From Calamus simplicifolius (taxonomy: Eukaryota; Streptophyta; Magnoliopsida; Arecales; Arecaceae): a DNA stretch of 64,000 nt. Within the stretch, counting starts at the first letter, position 1; each line of letters opens with the position of its first letter. The stretch covers positions 415,421-479,420 of the forward strand of contig UESW01004630.1 of the NCBI GenBank assembly GCA_900491605.1, read 5' to 3'. The position numbers were made by a program, and so were the translations under genes. A model generated the notes under the pieces. The model saw only the letters and a list, made by a program, of their open reading frames with translations. It did not search any database and was not told the origin of the DNA. Shown here piece by piece: positions 44,492-56,650 of this stretch.

Positions 44492-45430
44492 ATGGCAGCT
44501 CAAGTTGGATCATTTGCTGAAGGTCATTCTACGAATAGACCTCCACTATTTAATGGTTCAAATTATTCATATTGAAAAGCTAGAATGAGGATATTCATTC
44601 AAGCTTCTGACTATGAACTATGGGGTGTTATAATTAATGGACCTAGTACACCCACACATGTTATTGATGGCACTATTGTTCCTAAGCCCGAAAGGGACTA
44701 GAATGATAATGATAGGAAGATGGCACAGCTTAACGCTAAAGCCATGAATGTTTTATATTGCTCTTTAGATGCAAATGAATTTAATAGAATCTCCACATGT
44801 AATTCCGCAAAGGAGATTTGCGATAGATTAGAGGTTACCCATGAGGGTACCAACCAAGTAAAAGAATCTAAAATTAATATTCTTGTTCATAAATATGAGT
44901 TGTTTAGCATGGAACAATCTGAAACCATTGCATGCATGTATACTAGATTTACAGATATTGTAAATGGTTTAAAAAGTCTTGGTAAGACATATACTAACTC
45001 AGAACTTGTTCAAAAAATTCTTAGGTCACTACCAAGATCATGGGAAGCCAAAATAACAGCAATCCAAGAAGCAAAGGACCTCAACACTCTGCCCTTAGAG
45101 GAGCTTCTAGGATCACTTATGACCCATGAGTTGACAATGAAGCAGCACATAGAGGAGGACACAAAGAAGAAGAAAGTGATTGCCCTCAAAGCTGCAAAAG
45201 AAGAAGAGAGCAGCAGCGATGATGATGATGATGATGATGAAGAGACTGCTCTCTTAGCTAAAAAGTTTAAAAGATTCATGAGGAGAAAGAAACCCTTCCA
45301 CAAGAAGAAATTTGGAGCAAAGTGGAAGAAGAAAAGGATAAAAACAAGGACAAGGACAAAGAAAAAGAGAAAGACCCTTGACTTGCTATGAGTGTAATAA
45401 ACCGGGCACTTTAGGAATGAATGTCCTAAA
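44492..45430 (+). pseudogene. SIRE gag
   Basis: The ATG at 44492 begins MAAQVGSFAEGHSTNRPPLF. The frame is cut by TGA at 44573 and TAG at 44699, both where copia Gag has Trp. It then runs open at 44720-45391 through MAQLNAKAMNVLYCSL, YELFSMEQSETIACMYTRFT and LVQKILRSLPRSWEAKITAI. An acidic Asp run and a Lys-rich tail follow. The CCHC knuckle begins CYECNKPG at 45386 but a single-base shift moves the rest out of frame. Gag would form the particle shell. Confidence 0.9.
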
Positions 45431-45439
45431 TTAAAGAAA

Positions 45440-46180
45440 GCCTACAAAAAGAAAAAGAAGGCTTATGTGGCGACTTGGAGTGATAGCGAAGAATCTTCTT
45501 CCGAAGAAGAAGAACAAAAGGAAGTCGCTAATGTATGTTTTATGGCGGACGACAACGATGAGAAGTGTCTTGCGGTCAAAAGATCAAAGCGAAAGTGGTA
45601 TCTTGATAGCGGCTGCTCAAGGCACATGACGGGTGACAAAGATCAATTCATCACCCTCGAAAGCAAAAGAGGAGGAGTAGTTACATTTGGCGACAATGGC
45701 AAAGGCCAAATCTTGGGGTTTGGTAACATTCAAATAACTCCCTCCACATATATTGAAAATGTCTTATATGTTGATGGTTTGAAACATAATTTAATTAGCA
45801 TTAGTCAATTATGTGACAAAGGTTTTAAAGTATCATTTGAATCTTCTATATGCACAGTTGCTAATCCCATTGATAATAGCATTGTTTTTATTGGAAATAA
45901 AAATGGCAATGTATACTTGATTGACTTAGACAATTTGTCTACTAATAATCATTGCTTAGTTGCTAATAATGCTAATATGAATGAGATTGGTTGGTTGTGG
46001 CATCGAAGATTAGGTCACGCAAGCACACACCTAATTTCAAAACTAATTAGAATGAATTTAGTAAAAGGACTACCTAAAATAGATTTTGAAAATAACAAAA
46101 TATGTGATGCATGTAGTTTGGAAAACAAACGAGAAGTTCTTTTAAATCTAAAAATGTTGTTTCAACTTCTAGGCCATTAG
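45440..46180 (+). pseudogene. SIRE protease and pre-integrase region
   Basis: The frame carries an acidic Ser-rich linker (WSDSEESSSEEEEQKE), the aspartic protease active site (KWYLDSGCSRHMTGDKDQFI) and its second half (NVLYVDGLKHNLISISQLCD). The pre-integrase zinc segment follows (WLWHRRLGHASTHLISKLIR with CDACS). It ends in stops at 46180 inside the integrase. Confidence 0.92.
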
Positions 46181-46800
46181 AGCTACTTCACATGGACCTT
46201 TTTGGACCAACTAGAACCACAAGTCTAGGAGGAAAGAAATATGGTCTTGTGATAGTAGATGATTACTCTAGATTCACTTGGGTAATGTTTTTAGCTCACA
46301 AAGATGAGACTTTCTCGATATTCTGAAATTCTTCAAGAAAGTAACAAATGAGAAAAACTACCATAGTGTCTCTAAGAAGTGATCATGGAACTGAATTTGA
46401 AAATCACTTATTTGAAAGTTTTTGCAATGAAAATGGTATTAATCATAATTTTTCTGCACCAAGAACCCTCAACAAAATGGAGTAGTTGAAAGAAAAATAG
46501 AACTCTAGAAGACATGGCCCGTACCATGCTATGTGAAAGTAAACTCCCGAAATACTTTTGGGCGGAAGCTATTAACACAGCATGTTACATCCTAAATAGA
46601 GCATTAATAAGACCTATTTTAAAGAAAACACCTTATGAATTATGGCATGATAGAAAACCCAACATTAAATATTTTCATGCATTTGGTTGTAAATGTTTTA
46701 TTCATAATAATGGTAAAAATAACTTAGGTAAATTTGATGCAAAATCTGATGAAGGAATATTCTTAGGTTATTCAACAACTAGTAAAGCATATAGAGGAAG
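46180..46800 (+). pseudogene. SIRE integrase core
   Basis: Between 46180 and 46510 the minus-one and plus-one frames must be combined to read the core (LLHMDLFGPTRTTSLGGKKY, VDDYSRFTWVMFLAHKDE, then SDHGTEFENH). There is at least one missing base near 46320 and another near 46465. From 46514 the frame is open again (MARTMLCESKLPKYFWAEAI) through the C-terminal GCKCFIHNNGK and IFLGYSTTSKAYR. Confidence 0.87.
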
Positions 46801-47947
46801 TTTAATTGTTGAAGAATCTATTCATGTAGTTTTTGATGAATCTTTAGCATCAAGTTCCAAAAGGATTGATGATGAGGAAGATACAAACATTCTAGAAAGA
46901 GATCTTGAAAAACTTAATATTGATGTATCTTCAGATCATGAACAAGAAGCTAAAGATAATGATTCGCCTAATGCTGATGTTATTAATACTAATCATAATG
47001 ATGTAGATCTACCAAGAGATTGGAGATACGCTTATAGTCATCCCAAGGAATTGATTATAGGTGATCCATCTCAAGGAATAAGAACTAGATCATCTATGAG
47101 AAATATTAGTAATCACCTTGCATTTGTTTCTCAAATTGAACCTAAAACCATTGAAGAAGCTGAAAAAGATAATAATTGGATGTTAGCTATGCAAGAAGAA
47201 TTAAACCAATTCACTAGAAATAATGTATGGACATTAGTGGAAAGACCTAAAGATCATTCTGTTATAGGATCAAAATGGGTTTTTAGAAATAAACTAGATG
47301 AAAATGGCATAGTAATTAGAAACAAAGCTAGATTAGTTGCAAAAGGATATAATCAAGAAGAAGGTATTGATTTTGATGAAACCTTTGCACCTGTAGCTAG
47401 ATTAGAAGCCATTAGGCTATTACTTGCATTTGCATGTCACATGAACTTTAATTTATTTCAAATGGATGTCAAAAGTGCATTTTTAAATGGATTAATAAAT
47501 GAAGAAGTATTTGTTGAACAACCACCGGGATTTAAAGATCATGAATTTCCAAATCACGTTTTTAAATTGCACAAAGCTTTATATGGTTTGAAACAAGCAC
47601 CTAGAGCTTGGTATGATAGACTAAGTAAATTTTTGATTGAAAATGATTTTACAAGAGGAAATGTTGATAAAACATTATTTTTGAAAAGAAAAGATAAAGA
47701 TTTACTTGTAGTTCAAATTTATGTTGATGACATTGTATTTGGTGCTACTAACAATCTTCTATGTCAAGAGTTTGCTAAGTTAATGCAGGGAGAATTTGAA
47801 ATGAGCATGATGGCAGAACTCAATTTCTTCCTTGGACTCCAAATCAAACAAAGCAAAGAGGGAATCTTTATCAACCAAACAAAGTACACAAGAGAAATTC
47901 TAAAGAAGTTTGGTATGGAATCAATCAAACCCCTCGAACACCAATGA
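46801..47947 (+). pseudogene. SIRE reverse transcriptase
   Basis: An open frame containing VWTLVERPKDHSVIGSKWVF, QMDVKSAFLNGLINEEVFVE, KALYGLKQAPRAWYDRLSKF and the catalytic QIYVDDIVFGATNNLLCQEF. The polymerase core is intact from start to end. A one-base shift at about 47940 (CTCGAACACCAATGAG) moves the connection and RNase H into another frame. Confidence 0.94.
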
Positions 47948-48666
47948 GTCCTTCATGCAAGCTGGACAAAGATGAAGAAGGTAAGAAGGTTGATCAAAAA
48001 TATTATCGAGGTATAATCGGATCCCTACTTTACTTAACTGCAAGTAGACCAGACATAATGTTTGCTGTTTGCTTATGTGCTAGATTTCAGTCTGAACCTA
48101 AAGAATCACATTTAATTGCTGTTAAAAGAATTCTTAGATACCTTAGTGGAACAAAAAATGTAGGTTTATGGTATTCTAGAGACTCAACATTAAATCTGAT
48201 TGCTTATTCTGATTCTGATTATGCTGGATGTAAGTTAGATAGAAAAAGCACAAGTGGTGCATGCCAATTTTTAGGAAGTAACTTAATCTCATGGTTTAGC
48301 AAAAAGCAAAATTCGGTTGCATTATCTACTGCTGAAGCAGAATATGTTGCAGCTGGAAGTTGCTGTGCTCAAATCCTATGGATTAAGAGACAACTTGAAG
48401 ACTATGGTATCACACTTGATAAGACACCTATAAGATGTGATAATACAAGTGCAATCAATCTAACTAAAAATCCAATTCAACACTCAAGAACAAAGCATAT
48501 TGAAATTAGATATCACTTTATAAGAGAACATGTTGCCAATAATGAAATTTGTCTTGATTATGTGAATACTGAAGAACAACTGGCAGATATATTTACAAAA
48601 CCCTTAAGTGAAGAGAGATTTTGTTATCTTAGAGGAGAATTAGGAGTTTGTGATCCTTTGGAATAA
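47944..48666 (+). pseudogene. SIRE RNase H
   Basis: Reads YYRGIIGSLLYLTASRPDIM, LIAYSDSDYAGCKLDRKSTS (first catalytic Asp), LSTAEAEYVAAGSCCAQILW, IRCDNTSAINLTKNPIQHSR and LADIFTKPLSEERF. All RNase H acidic residues appear to be present. It is separated from RT only by the frameshift. Confidence 0.93.
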
Positions 48667-48857
48667 TTTTCTGAAACTCTTAAGAACAACTATCTAGATT
48701 TCATCAATTTCTTGAAAAATCTCGATATTCAATAAGGAAATCTATCTAGATCTTGATTCATTGTTTCCCCAATTGCTAAGGAACATTTATCTAGAGCTTG
48801 ATGATTAATTTGAATAGTTTCAGATTCTTGAAACTTGATTTTTTATCTCTGAAACTG

Positions 48858-49060
48858 TTAGAGTCGACTCTAACAGTTTGTGGAGTCGACACCTTAGTTT
48901 TTGATGTTCTGTCTAAGCAATTAGAGCCGACTCCGGCTTCTGTAGAGCCGACTCTAATTCGAGCGCTGACAGACTTTCTGGTTCGGAGCCGACACCCAGT
49001 TTTCGGGAGTCGACTCTAGGTCGAACTAGGTCAAAAATAAAAAGGCGGAGTCGACCCCAA
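48858..49060 (+). repeat. GAGTCGACTC motifs between pol and the third ORF
   Basis: Seven copies of the LTR-type motif (RGAGYCGACWCY) lie in 200 bp downstream of pol, outside the LTR. Confidence 0.85.
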
Positions 49061-49161
49061 ATCATTTTATTCGTCTCCCAAAACCCCTCCAAGGAGTTCC
49101 AAAGCCTTTCCAACCTCCCCAATCTTCTCAAAACCTTTGATTACACATTCCAATCAACTCA

Positions 49162-50559
49162 ATGGCACCCAAGAGGCGCGGTTTCGTCGGAGGAGCGTCC
49201 GTTCCCACGAGGCGACGCACGATTCGGAGGCAACCCTCGCCATCCTCCTCTTCGGCCACTCAAGAAGATTCCCCTCCTTCACCCTCTTCACCCAAAGTAG
49301 ATCAACTAGCCGGTAAGACTATCACAACTGAAAGGAAGGTCAACTTTGATTTCTTTGAGTCGGAGGGCTTCTCAATAGGAAGATGTTTAAAAGAAATGGG
49401 GTGGAAAAGATTTGTTCATTAGATATCCCCACTTATCCAGCCCTAGTGAGAGAATTTTACAATGATTTGAGTAGAGGAGAAGGCGGTTTAGTCAGTATTG
49501 TAAGAGGAACTAGAGTTGTAATAACTACTGAAATTCTTGGAAATCTGTTGGAAATGCCCACAATTGGTATTATGGAATATCAGCATGATGATAGAAGTGG
49601 TGCATTGTCAAGAATGCTAGGGAGGGATGTAACCGAGTTTGAGGAAATTCTTGCTAATCAATTAAATCTGGAGCTCAGGTTACTACACAACATATGTGGA
49701 AGAATTTTATTCCCCAAAATTGGTAGATTTGAGTACGTCTCGGAGCGAGACATTCTTTTGATGGATTGTATTATAACTGGAAAGCCAGTCAACCTAGCTG
49801 GCATGATGATTGGTTATATGGCAGAGGCTGCTACAAAGAAAAGATCTACACTGCCATATGGTATGGTTCTGACTTTATCTTTAGAAGCCAAGGTGTGCTA
49901 ATTATGGATAATGAACCCCTAAGGAAATTAAGGCACACTGACTATTATAGTATTTCTACTATTCATCGGATGGGCTTCAAGAAGTTAAATGGTATCTGGA
50001 TGAAAGGAGGACGAGAAGAAAGAGCTGAGAGAGATAGAACTGAAGAGGCCAGAGTAGAAGATATCCCTGGACCATCCACTGCGGGACCATCAGTCCCTGA
50101 TCCATTTATTGCGGGACCATCTACAGCTGGACCGAGCACAGTTCCCTCACCTCCACATCTGTCTGTTATGCTTCTGGGAGATTCTCTGATGAGCAGATTG
50201 GTCAGTTGAGAGCCTTGCTTGCTGAATATGACAGTCAGAGATCTCATGAGATTAATCAATTAAAAGAAGACTTCAATCAGCTAAAAGAAGAACTTAACTC
50301 GAGACTTGACATGATTTCCTTTTCCATAAGCAATTCTGTTGAATCCTTTGGTGCTGAACTTCACAAAATCTTTGAAAGGATGGAAGGCATTGCTGATGGC
50401 TCGGGATCTTATGTTCATGCAACTGGTCAACTGAAGAAGGACATTGACCTTGCAGTCTCACAGATTGAAGCTTGTCTTGAAAATTTTAAGAAATCTCAAA
50501 AAGATGATGTAATGGAAATCATAGGTCACTTGAAGAAAATTGTATTCAAACATATCTGA
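49162..50559 (+). pseudogene. SIRE third ORF (env-like position, coiled-coil protein)
   Basis: The ATG at 49162 opens a basic Ser/Pro-rich N-terminus (MAPKRRGFVGGASVPTRRRT). A roughly 200-residue globular part follows (PALVREFYNDLSRGEGGLVS, LLHNICGRILFPKIGRFEYV, AGMMIGYMAEAATKK). This resembles the plant retrotransposon accessory domain sometimes labelled putative plant transposon protein. A Pro/Gly/Ser repeat linker then leads into a C-terminal coiled coil (NQLKEDFNQLKEELNSRLDM). Three frameshifts (about 49420, 49880, 50200) break it. I see no signal peptide or transmembrane helix, so the env name reflects position only. Confidence 0.75.
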
Positions 50560-50819
50560 CTTTGATTTTGATTTTGATACTCTTTTGTATCTTAGGTTCT
50601 CCAGGTTTACTTTATCTTGATAGTTTGTATTTAGGAATTTTGAGTATCTAATGTATCTCACTTTGGAATGTACTTGAATCAACTTATGTAATGTTTCTTA
50701 CTTATGTAATGCAATTACACATTTTCAAATCTGTCTATGATTGACTGCTTGAATCCCTATGTCTTATTGAACCAACAATTTTTCTCTAATAACTTTCTTT
50801 ATCTAATACTCTCCTTATT

Positions 50820-51277
50820 GCTGATAACAAAAAAGGGGGAGAGATGGTTGAATATGCAAAAAAAAAGACTTGAAATTTTAATGAGAGATGGTTGAATATG
50901 CAAAAAGAAAGAAAGAAAGGGGGAGAAATGATTGTTTATGCAAAAAGAAAGAGAGAAATGATTGTTTATGTAAAAAGAAAGAGACTTGAAATTTTAATCA
51001 GTTCAATTAAAATTTAATTTTTATATAGGGGGAGCTATTCAATGCAGGGGGAGCTTAACAACAAGCTTAATTGTAATTTTCTGTACATTTAGTTTAAATG
51101 TTCATAATTGATGGCTTATATAGAACTCATGCATAATTTTAAAAGTTCACCTTGAATACTGGCATCAAATCCTTCATTAAAAATGTTTTAAGCTTTAAAA
51201 TGACTATAATCTTTAGTTCGAATGAATTTTTTGAATGCATATACTCAAAGTTTTTGTTATCATCAAAAAGGAGAGAT
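50820..51277 (+). other. purine-rich 3' region and polypurine tract of SIRE
   Basis: Repeated AAAAAGGGGGAGA-like tracts occur at 50832, 50918, 51028 and 51047, interleaved with GAGATGGTTGAATATGCAAA repeats. The tract AAAAAGGAGAGA lies directly before the right LTR. Confidence 0.8.
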
Positions 51278-52718
51278 TGTTGACCCAATTGATGATTTTG
51301 ATGATTAACAAAACTATTTGAGTATAACAATTGAAGGCTCTAATGATTTTGATTAAGTTTTTAGATTATAAGTCGATTGAATGATCAAAATCAGGAGTTA
51401 AATCTTGTTCTGGATCGAATCTAATGTCTAGGTAAGATTGCAGACATTAGAGTCGACTCCGAGAATCACAGAGCCGACTCAGTATCTGGCACGGAAGTTA
51501 GAGTCGACTCCGAGACTGTTAGAGCCGACTCTATCAGAAAAGAACGTTGATTTTTCTGGCCCGACTTAGAGTCGACTCCGGGTCTGTTAGAGTCGACTCC
51601 AGAAAAGTTTCTTGTCGACCCCAGAAAAGTTTGAGACGACTCCAGAATTAACGGATTAAAGTGTTTCGAGTTAGAGCCGACTCCAGAAAAGTTAGAGTCG
51701 ACTCCAACCCACCTGGAACGAAAAATCAAATTGCCAGATCAGCTCTAAGGTAATATTTCTATTTTACTTTATTTCTAACGGATATATTTTGTTGCAAGGT
51801 ACACTCCAACGGATAGTTTTCTTCCAAAAACGGTTTGAAAGAAATCTATAAAAAGGGAAGACTATCATTCAAAAATCAAGAGACAAAAAACAACGGAAAA
51901 ACAAAGAAGAAAATCGAAATAGAGAAATCCCAATTCAAAAATCCAAAAAAGAGAGCCTGAATCTCAAGAGAAAAACCTTCTAGCTCAAATCCACTCCACT
52001 CCAAAAAGCTCAAGAGGAATCCAAGGCATTCAAATCAAAGTTTTGGTGGATTTCCCAAATTGGAGAAAGAGGATCAGTTTCTTGCTTTTCAATCCTTCTC
52101 AACTGCTTCAACTGTGAAGAATCGGAGCTGAGGCTTGATTCAATCTAGCAAGGAGAAGAAGAAAAGAAGAAAAGAAGAAAAGCTCAAAAGCCAACCAACT
52201 ACAAATCAGGCTTTTCTAAACCTTGTTCATTTACTTGATTATTTGCTCATTGAGGAGCTGTGTACTTGAAAAAAATATTTCTTTTGTTTGTGTCTAGTTC
52301 AATCTGGGGGATTGAACTAGTGGAGGTAGTCTTACCTCGGTACAAGCTTGGTATAGCTTGTGTTAGGGTTTTTGTGCTGGTGAGCCCGAAAAACCGACTG
52401 GGTTCGTTGTGATCCCGGGAAAACAACAAGTTTGAGTTGTGAGCTTGTAAAACAACTCGGCTGTAATCAAGGAAGATTATAGTGTGGACCCAAGTGAATC
52501 TTGGGAGTGGACGTAGGTGTTGGATACACCGAACCACTATAAAATCTTTGTGTTTGCCGTGTCCTTTATCTCTATCTCTACCTCTATCTTATTGATTGTA
52601 TTTTGTTTTTGCATCTGCATTCACTTTCACTCACACTAAGCAAACAAATAATTCAAAAGGTTTAAATTTTTAAAGAACCCAATTCACCCCCCCTCTTGGG
52701 TTGTCATCTGGGCCAACA
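51278..52718 (+). repeat. 3' LTR of the SIRE element
   Basis: A 1,441-bp copy differing from the 5' LTR by scattered single-base changes and small indels. Confidence 0.93.
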
Positions 52719-52823
52719 AAACCCAACCCTCCCTCCCCCTCCCTCTGGCCCTGCCACCTGGCCAGGTCGCCCGGCCACATGGCCAGGCGACCTGGCCACG
52801 TGGCTAGGCCAGGGGCATAAAAA
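52719..52823 (+). repeat. GC-rich tandem unit of the CACTA, copy 2
   Basis: Runs AAACCCAACCCTCCCTCCCC, then a 20-bp GGCCACRTGGCCAGGCGACC minisatellite, to GGGGCATAAAAAAAACCCAA. It parallels 42837-42981, and the SIRE element sits exactly at the junction. Confidence 0.7.
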
Positions 52824-53500
52824 AAACCCAACCACGACTAAATTTTTTTTTATATTTTTTTAAAAAATAAAAATTATAAAATAATATAATTCTATAATAA
52901 ATTTATTGTAATATAATTATTATATAATATAATGATATTGTTAATATTATTATATAATATAATTATTATGTAATATAATTAATACAATACTATTATATAA
53001 ATAATATCATATAATAATATTAAGATATATTAGTTTATAGTATTATAATATAATATAAGAAATTATGGTATTCTAATAAATAATGATTGCAATATAACAT
53101 CATTATAATATTAGCTAATTAGTGTTCTGATAGTAAATTAATTAAATAAATTGCTAAATGATTAATTAGTAATTTTTATAGTAAATTAATTAAGCCATGA
53201 TTAAAAGTGAGTTTTATATATTTATTGTTGAATTTCTCAGCATGTTAAACTATGCATGATAGTTTATTGGTGAACTTCTTACATATATTATTACATCTTA
53301 TTTTTTTATGAAATGGTTTTGACTTTGACTTTGATTTAAGTTACAAGAACATGATATATTGGGATATGTTATTTTGGTTATGAGATTAGGTATGGCTTTA
53401 ATAGATGTATGATGTGAGCATATTAGGAATTAAATATTTTTTAGAATTACACTTAAGGGTTCCGTGGCGTATCATATGTCTCACGGTTGATGTGTTATGA
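52824..53500. other. AT-rich CACTA interior
   Basis: Very AT-rich (TAATATAATTATTATATAAT-type) up to about 53130, then ordinary non-coding DNA. No gene seen. Confidence 0.5.
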
Positions 53501-53520
53501 AAATATCCGGCCCAGCCTGT

Positions 53521-53905
53521 CCAATATTAAAACCATAGTATTATTAGATAATACTATGCATAATATTGGATTAAGGTTATTATCTTGGACATAATAATCT
53601 TACGAAGTTAGTGACTATAGACCACAATCAAACTATGTATAATAGTCAAGAAAACTTTTTCACAAGCATAAGTTCGATTGTTTTTGGAATTGCATATTAT
53701 TTCTCGTAGCACTATAACCTTTAGACCCATTTGAGAATTTGCAAGACTTAGTCTTGCAAATTCTAAATTATTCTAGTGGATAATTTAATTATTTTTTTTA
53801 ATATGTTAGTCTGCTATTAGTTATCGTTGGTTGAGATTGCGATTTATATTTCCTCATATGTTCTCCTAGTGTAGCATATATGCCACACATTTAGGAGAAC
53901 ATATG
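53521..53905. other. cluster of three strong palindromes upstream of TPase
   Basis: At 53521-53569 a nested hairpin has outer stem CCAATATTA and inner stem CATAGTATTAT with loop TAG. At 53734-53764 there is a perfect palindrome of two 15-base arms (AGAATTTGCAAGACT) around one T. At 53855-53905 arms CATATGTTCTCCTA enclose a further near-palindrome GTAGCATATATGCCAC. They lie 400-800 bp before the transposase start. Confidence 0.88.
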
Positions 53906-56502
53906 GAAAAATCCTGCTAAAATTTTAACATAAATGATGATAATTAATAGCAGAACAACATGTCACAGAAAATAATCTTGAATGGGATAGGGCCTTACCT
54001 TTTAGATATGAAGTGAAGATGAATTAATTTAGGACACTTGCATACTTATGAAGTCTCACAAACTCCACGTCGCTCGGCCTTGCAGGGCAGGGACCTTAGC
54101 AGTGCCTGGCCTAATCAATTGGTTGCAATCATTAAAAACAAAATTGATTTATCGTTATAAATGATTTAAATAGTTGTTATTTACCTTAGATGTGTAAAAA
54201 AAATAATTTAGTCATATATTTATTAATGCTAATATAGTTTTATATTGTAGTTTTCTTTAATGGTTTACCAGAAATTGTATAAGTTGGTAAAAAATGAGCG
54301 GGGCTCGCTCGTGGATGTATATAAGGATAAAAGATGGCTTGCTTAATCCAGATTTTCTGAATGGATTGGAAGAATTTATTGCATTTGCATGTAGCTAACC
54401 TAAATGGATGGATGGGCCTAGGATTAGGTGCCCCTGCAACTTATACAGGTGTCAAATAAAGCCTACAGAGATGTTGAAACTATGAAGGTGCATTTGTATA
54501 AAAAGGGATTTGTTTCTGGGTACAATGTTTGGTATTGTCATAGTGAAACAGAGGAAATGGGTGCAGCTGTCACAAGCCAACAAGTTTCAATTCTCGTTAA
54601 TGAACCATTTGTGAATTTAAACAGATATGAAGAAATGGTAATGAATGCATCGAGTAATGAATTCAATTAGAATACATTTATGGAAGAACCAAATCTAGAT
54701 GCACAACAATTTTATGATATGCTGCATGCTACAAATCAAGAATTGTATCCTGGTTGTGAGAGTCATTCCAATTATCTATGGCTACTCGGTTGTTGAATAT
54801 TAAGGTAGAACATCGATTATCAGAAAATACGTTCAATGTTATATCTGGGTTAATAAAGGAAGTTTTGCCAAATGATAATGTTGTAGCAGACAATTTTTAC
54901 TCAACGAAGAAGTTATTGCATAGCCTTGGGCTTCCAGTTAATAAGATCGATTGTTGCTTGAACAATTGTATGATATATTAGGGTGAAGACTTAGACCTAA
55001 GATGTTGTAAGATTTGTGGGCAATCGAGGTACACCAACGATGAAAGGGAAGCTAGTACAAGTAGGAGGAAAAGTGTGCCTTACAAGAGGATGCATTACTT
55101 TCCTCTTACTCCATGCCTACAGAGATTATACAGATCTGAGGCTACATCTGCTGATATGAGATGGCATGCTGAACATGAATCTAAAGAAGATGAAATGCAG
55201 CGTCCATCAGATTCAAAAGCTTGGAAGCATTTCAATGAAAATCATCCTGATTTTGCCGAAGATATAAGGAATGTGAGATTAGGTCTTTGTACCAATGGCT
55301 TCTAATCGTTTGGTCAAGCGGGCCAACAGTATTCATGTTGGCCCGTGATACTGACTGTATATAACCTTTCTCCATGGAAGTGCATGAATGATATTGCAAT
55401 GTTTTTAACAGTTTTGGTTTCAGGACCATCAAATCCAAAGGAAAAGATTGATATCTTCTTGCAACAGTTGGTGGCCGAATTAAAAATGTTGTGGAAACAG
55501 GAGTCATAGCCTACGACATTTCTATGAAATAAAATTTCATCATGAGAGCTGCTTTGATGTGGACAATCAGTGACTTTCCGGCATATGCAATGTTGTCTGG
55601 TTGGAGCACTGCTGGGCTTGGAGCACTGCTGGGCGTATGGTGTGCCCTTATTGCATGGATGATTCTAATGCATTCACATTGCAGAAGAGTGGTAAGCAGT
55701 TATGGTTTGATAATTATAAAAAGTTTTTTCTCCAAATCATCCTTATAGGTGGAACTTTATCGCCTTCTGAAAGAACAAAGCAGTCAAAAATTTGCCAAAT
55801 CGGTTAGGTCTGGCACAGATATATTTGATACTATAGAGCATTTGGGGTTGAAGTATGCTTGGGAATTAGATGCAGATAGAATAAATGGCCGTATATATAA
55901 AGAACATAACTGGAAGAAGTGGAGTACTTTTTGGGATTTGTCATATTGTAGCATCTCATCCGGCATAACTTGGATGTTATACATATTGAGAAAATTTTCT
56001 TTGATAACATATTTAACGTGGTGCTAAACATCCCAGGAAAAATCAAAGACACTGCAAAGTTGAGAGAAGAACTTAATCAGTATTGTAGAAGAGCTTATTT
56101 GAGGAGGAATGCTGACGAGACCTATCCTAAAGCCTATTACACTCTTGACAGAAATTCATGAGAAGTTTTATGTAACTGGATTAGAGGGTTAAAATTTTCA
56201 GATGGTTATGCTTCAAATATAGTAGGTGTGTGGACATGTATAAGCTCAATGTTGCCCAGGTGTAGTAACCCAAGAGGGAGGGTGAATTGGGTATTTTAAA
56301 ATTAATTACTAGCACAGATATGTGCTTAATCACTAGTTAAAATTAGTTCGCAGCGTGTAGTGAAGTGCACGAAACAAAATCACACACAATAAGCAATCAC
56401 AAACACAAGAGGGTTTATAGTGGTTCGGTGCCAAACTCGGCTCCTACGTCCACTCCCCAAAAACCCTTTGGAATTTCACTAATCATATCACAACGATTAC
56501 AA

Positions 56503-56650
56503 CCCCTAACCTTCCTGGCTAGTCCTCTTGTTTCACGGCACAAGGCAACCAAACCCCTAGCCTTCCCGGCTAGTCCTTTGTTTCACGGCACAAGGAAGCC
56601 AAGCCCCTAGCCTTCCCGGCTAGTCCTCTTGTTTAACGGCACAAGGAAGC
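56503..56650 (-). repeat. 50-bp tandem repeat in the solo LTR
   Basis: Three copies, starting at 56503, 56554 and 56604, of a unit with CCCCTAGCCTTCCCGGCTAG and TTTCACGGCACAAGG. Confidence 0.9.

Larger units (their letters stand above)
42982..52718 (+). mobile_element. SIRE-type Ty1/copia retrotransposon with third ORF
   Basis: LTRs at 42982-44431 and 51278-52718 (TGTTGACC...GGCCAACA), initiator-Met primer site, gag, PR, INT, RT and RH in copia order. A third ORF follows pol, then a purine-rich 3' region and polypurine tract. Flanks are AAACT on the left and AAACC on the right, a 5-bp duplication with one change. The long post-pol ORF is the hallmark of the SIRE/Maximus lineage. LTRs are very similar, so it is young, yet every gene has at least one stop or frameshift. 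Confidence 0.92.
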
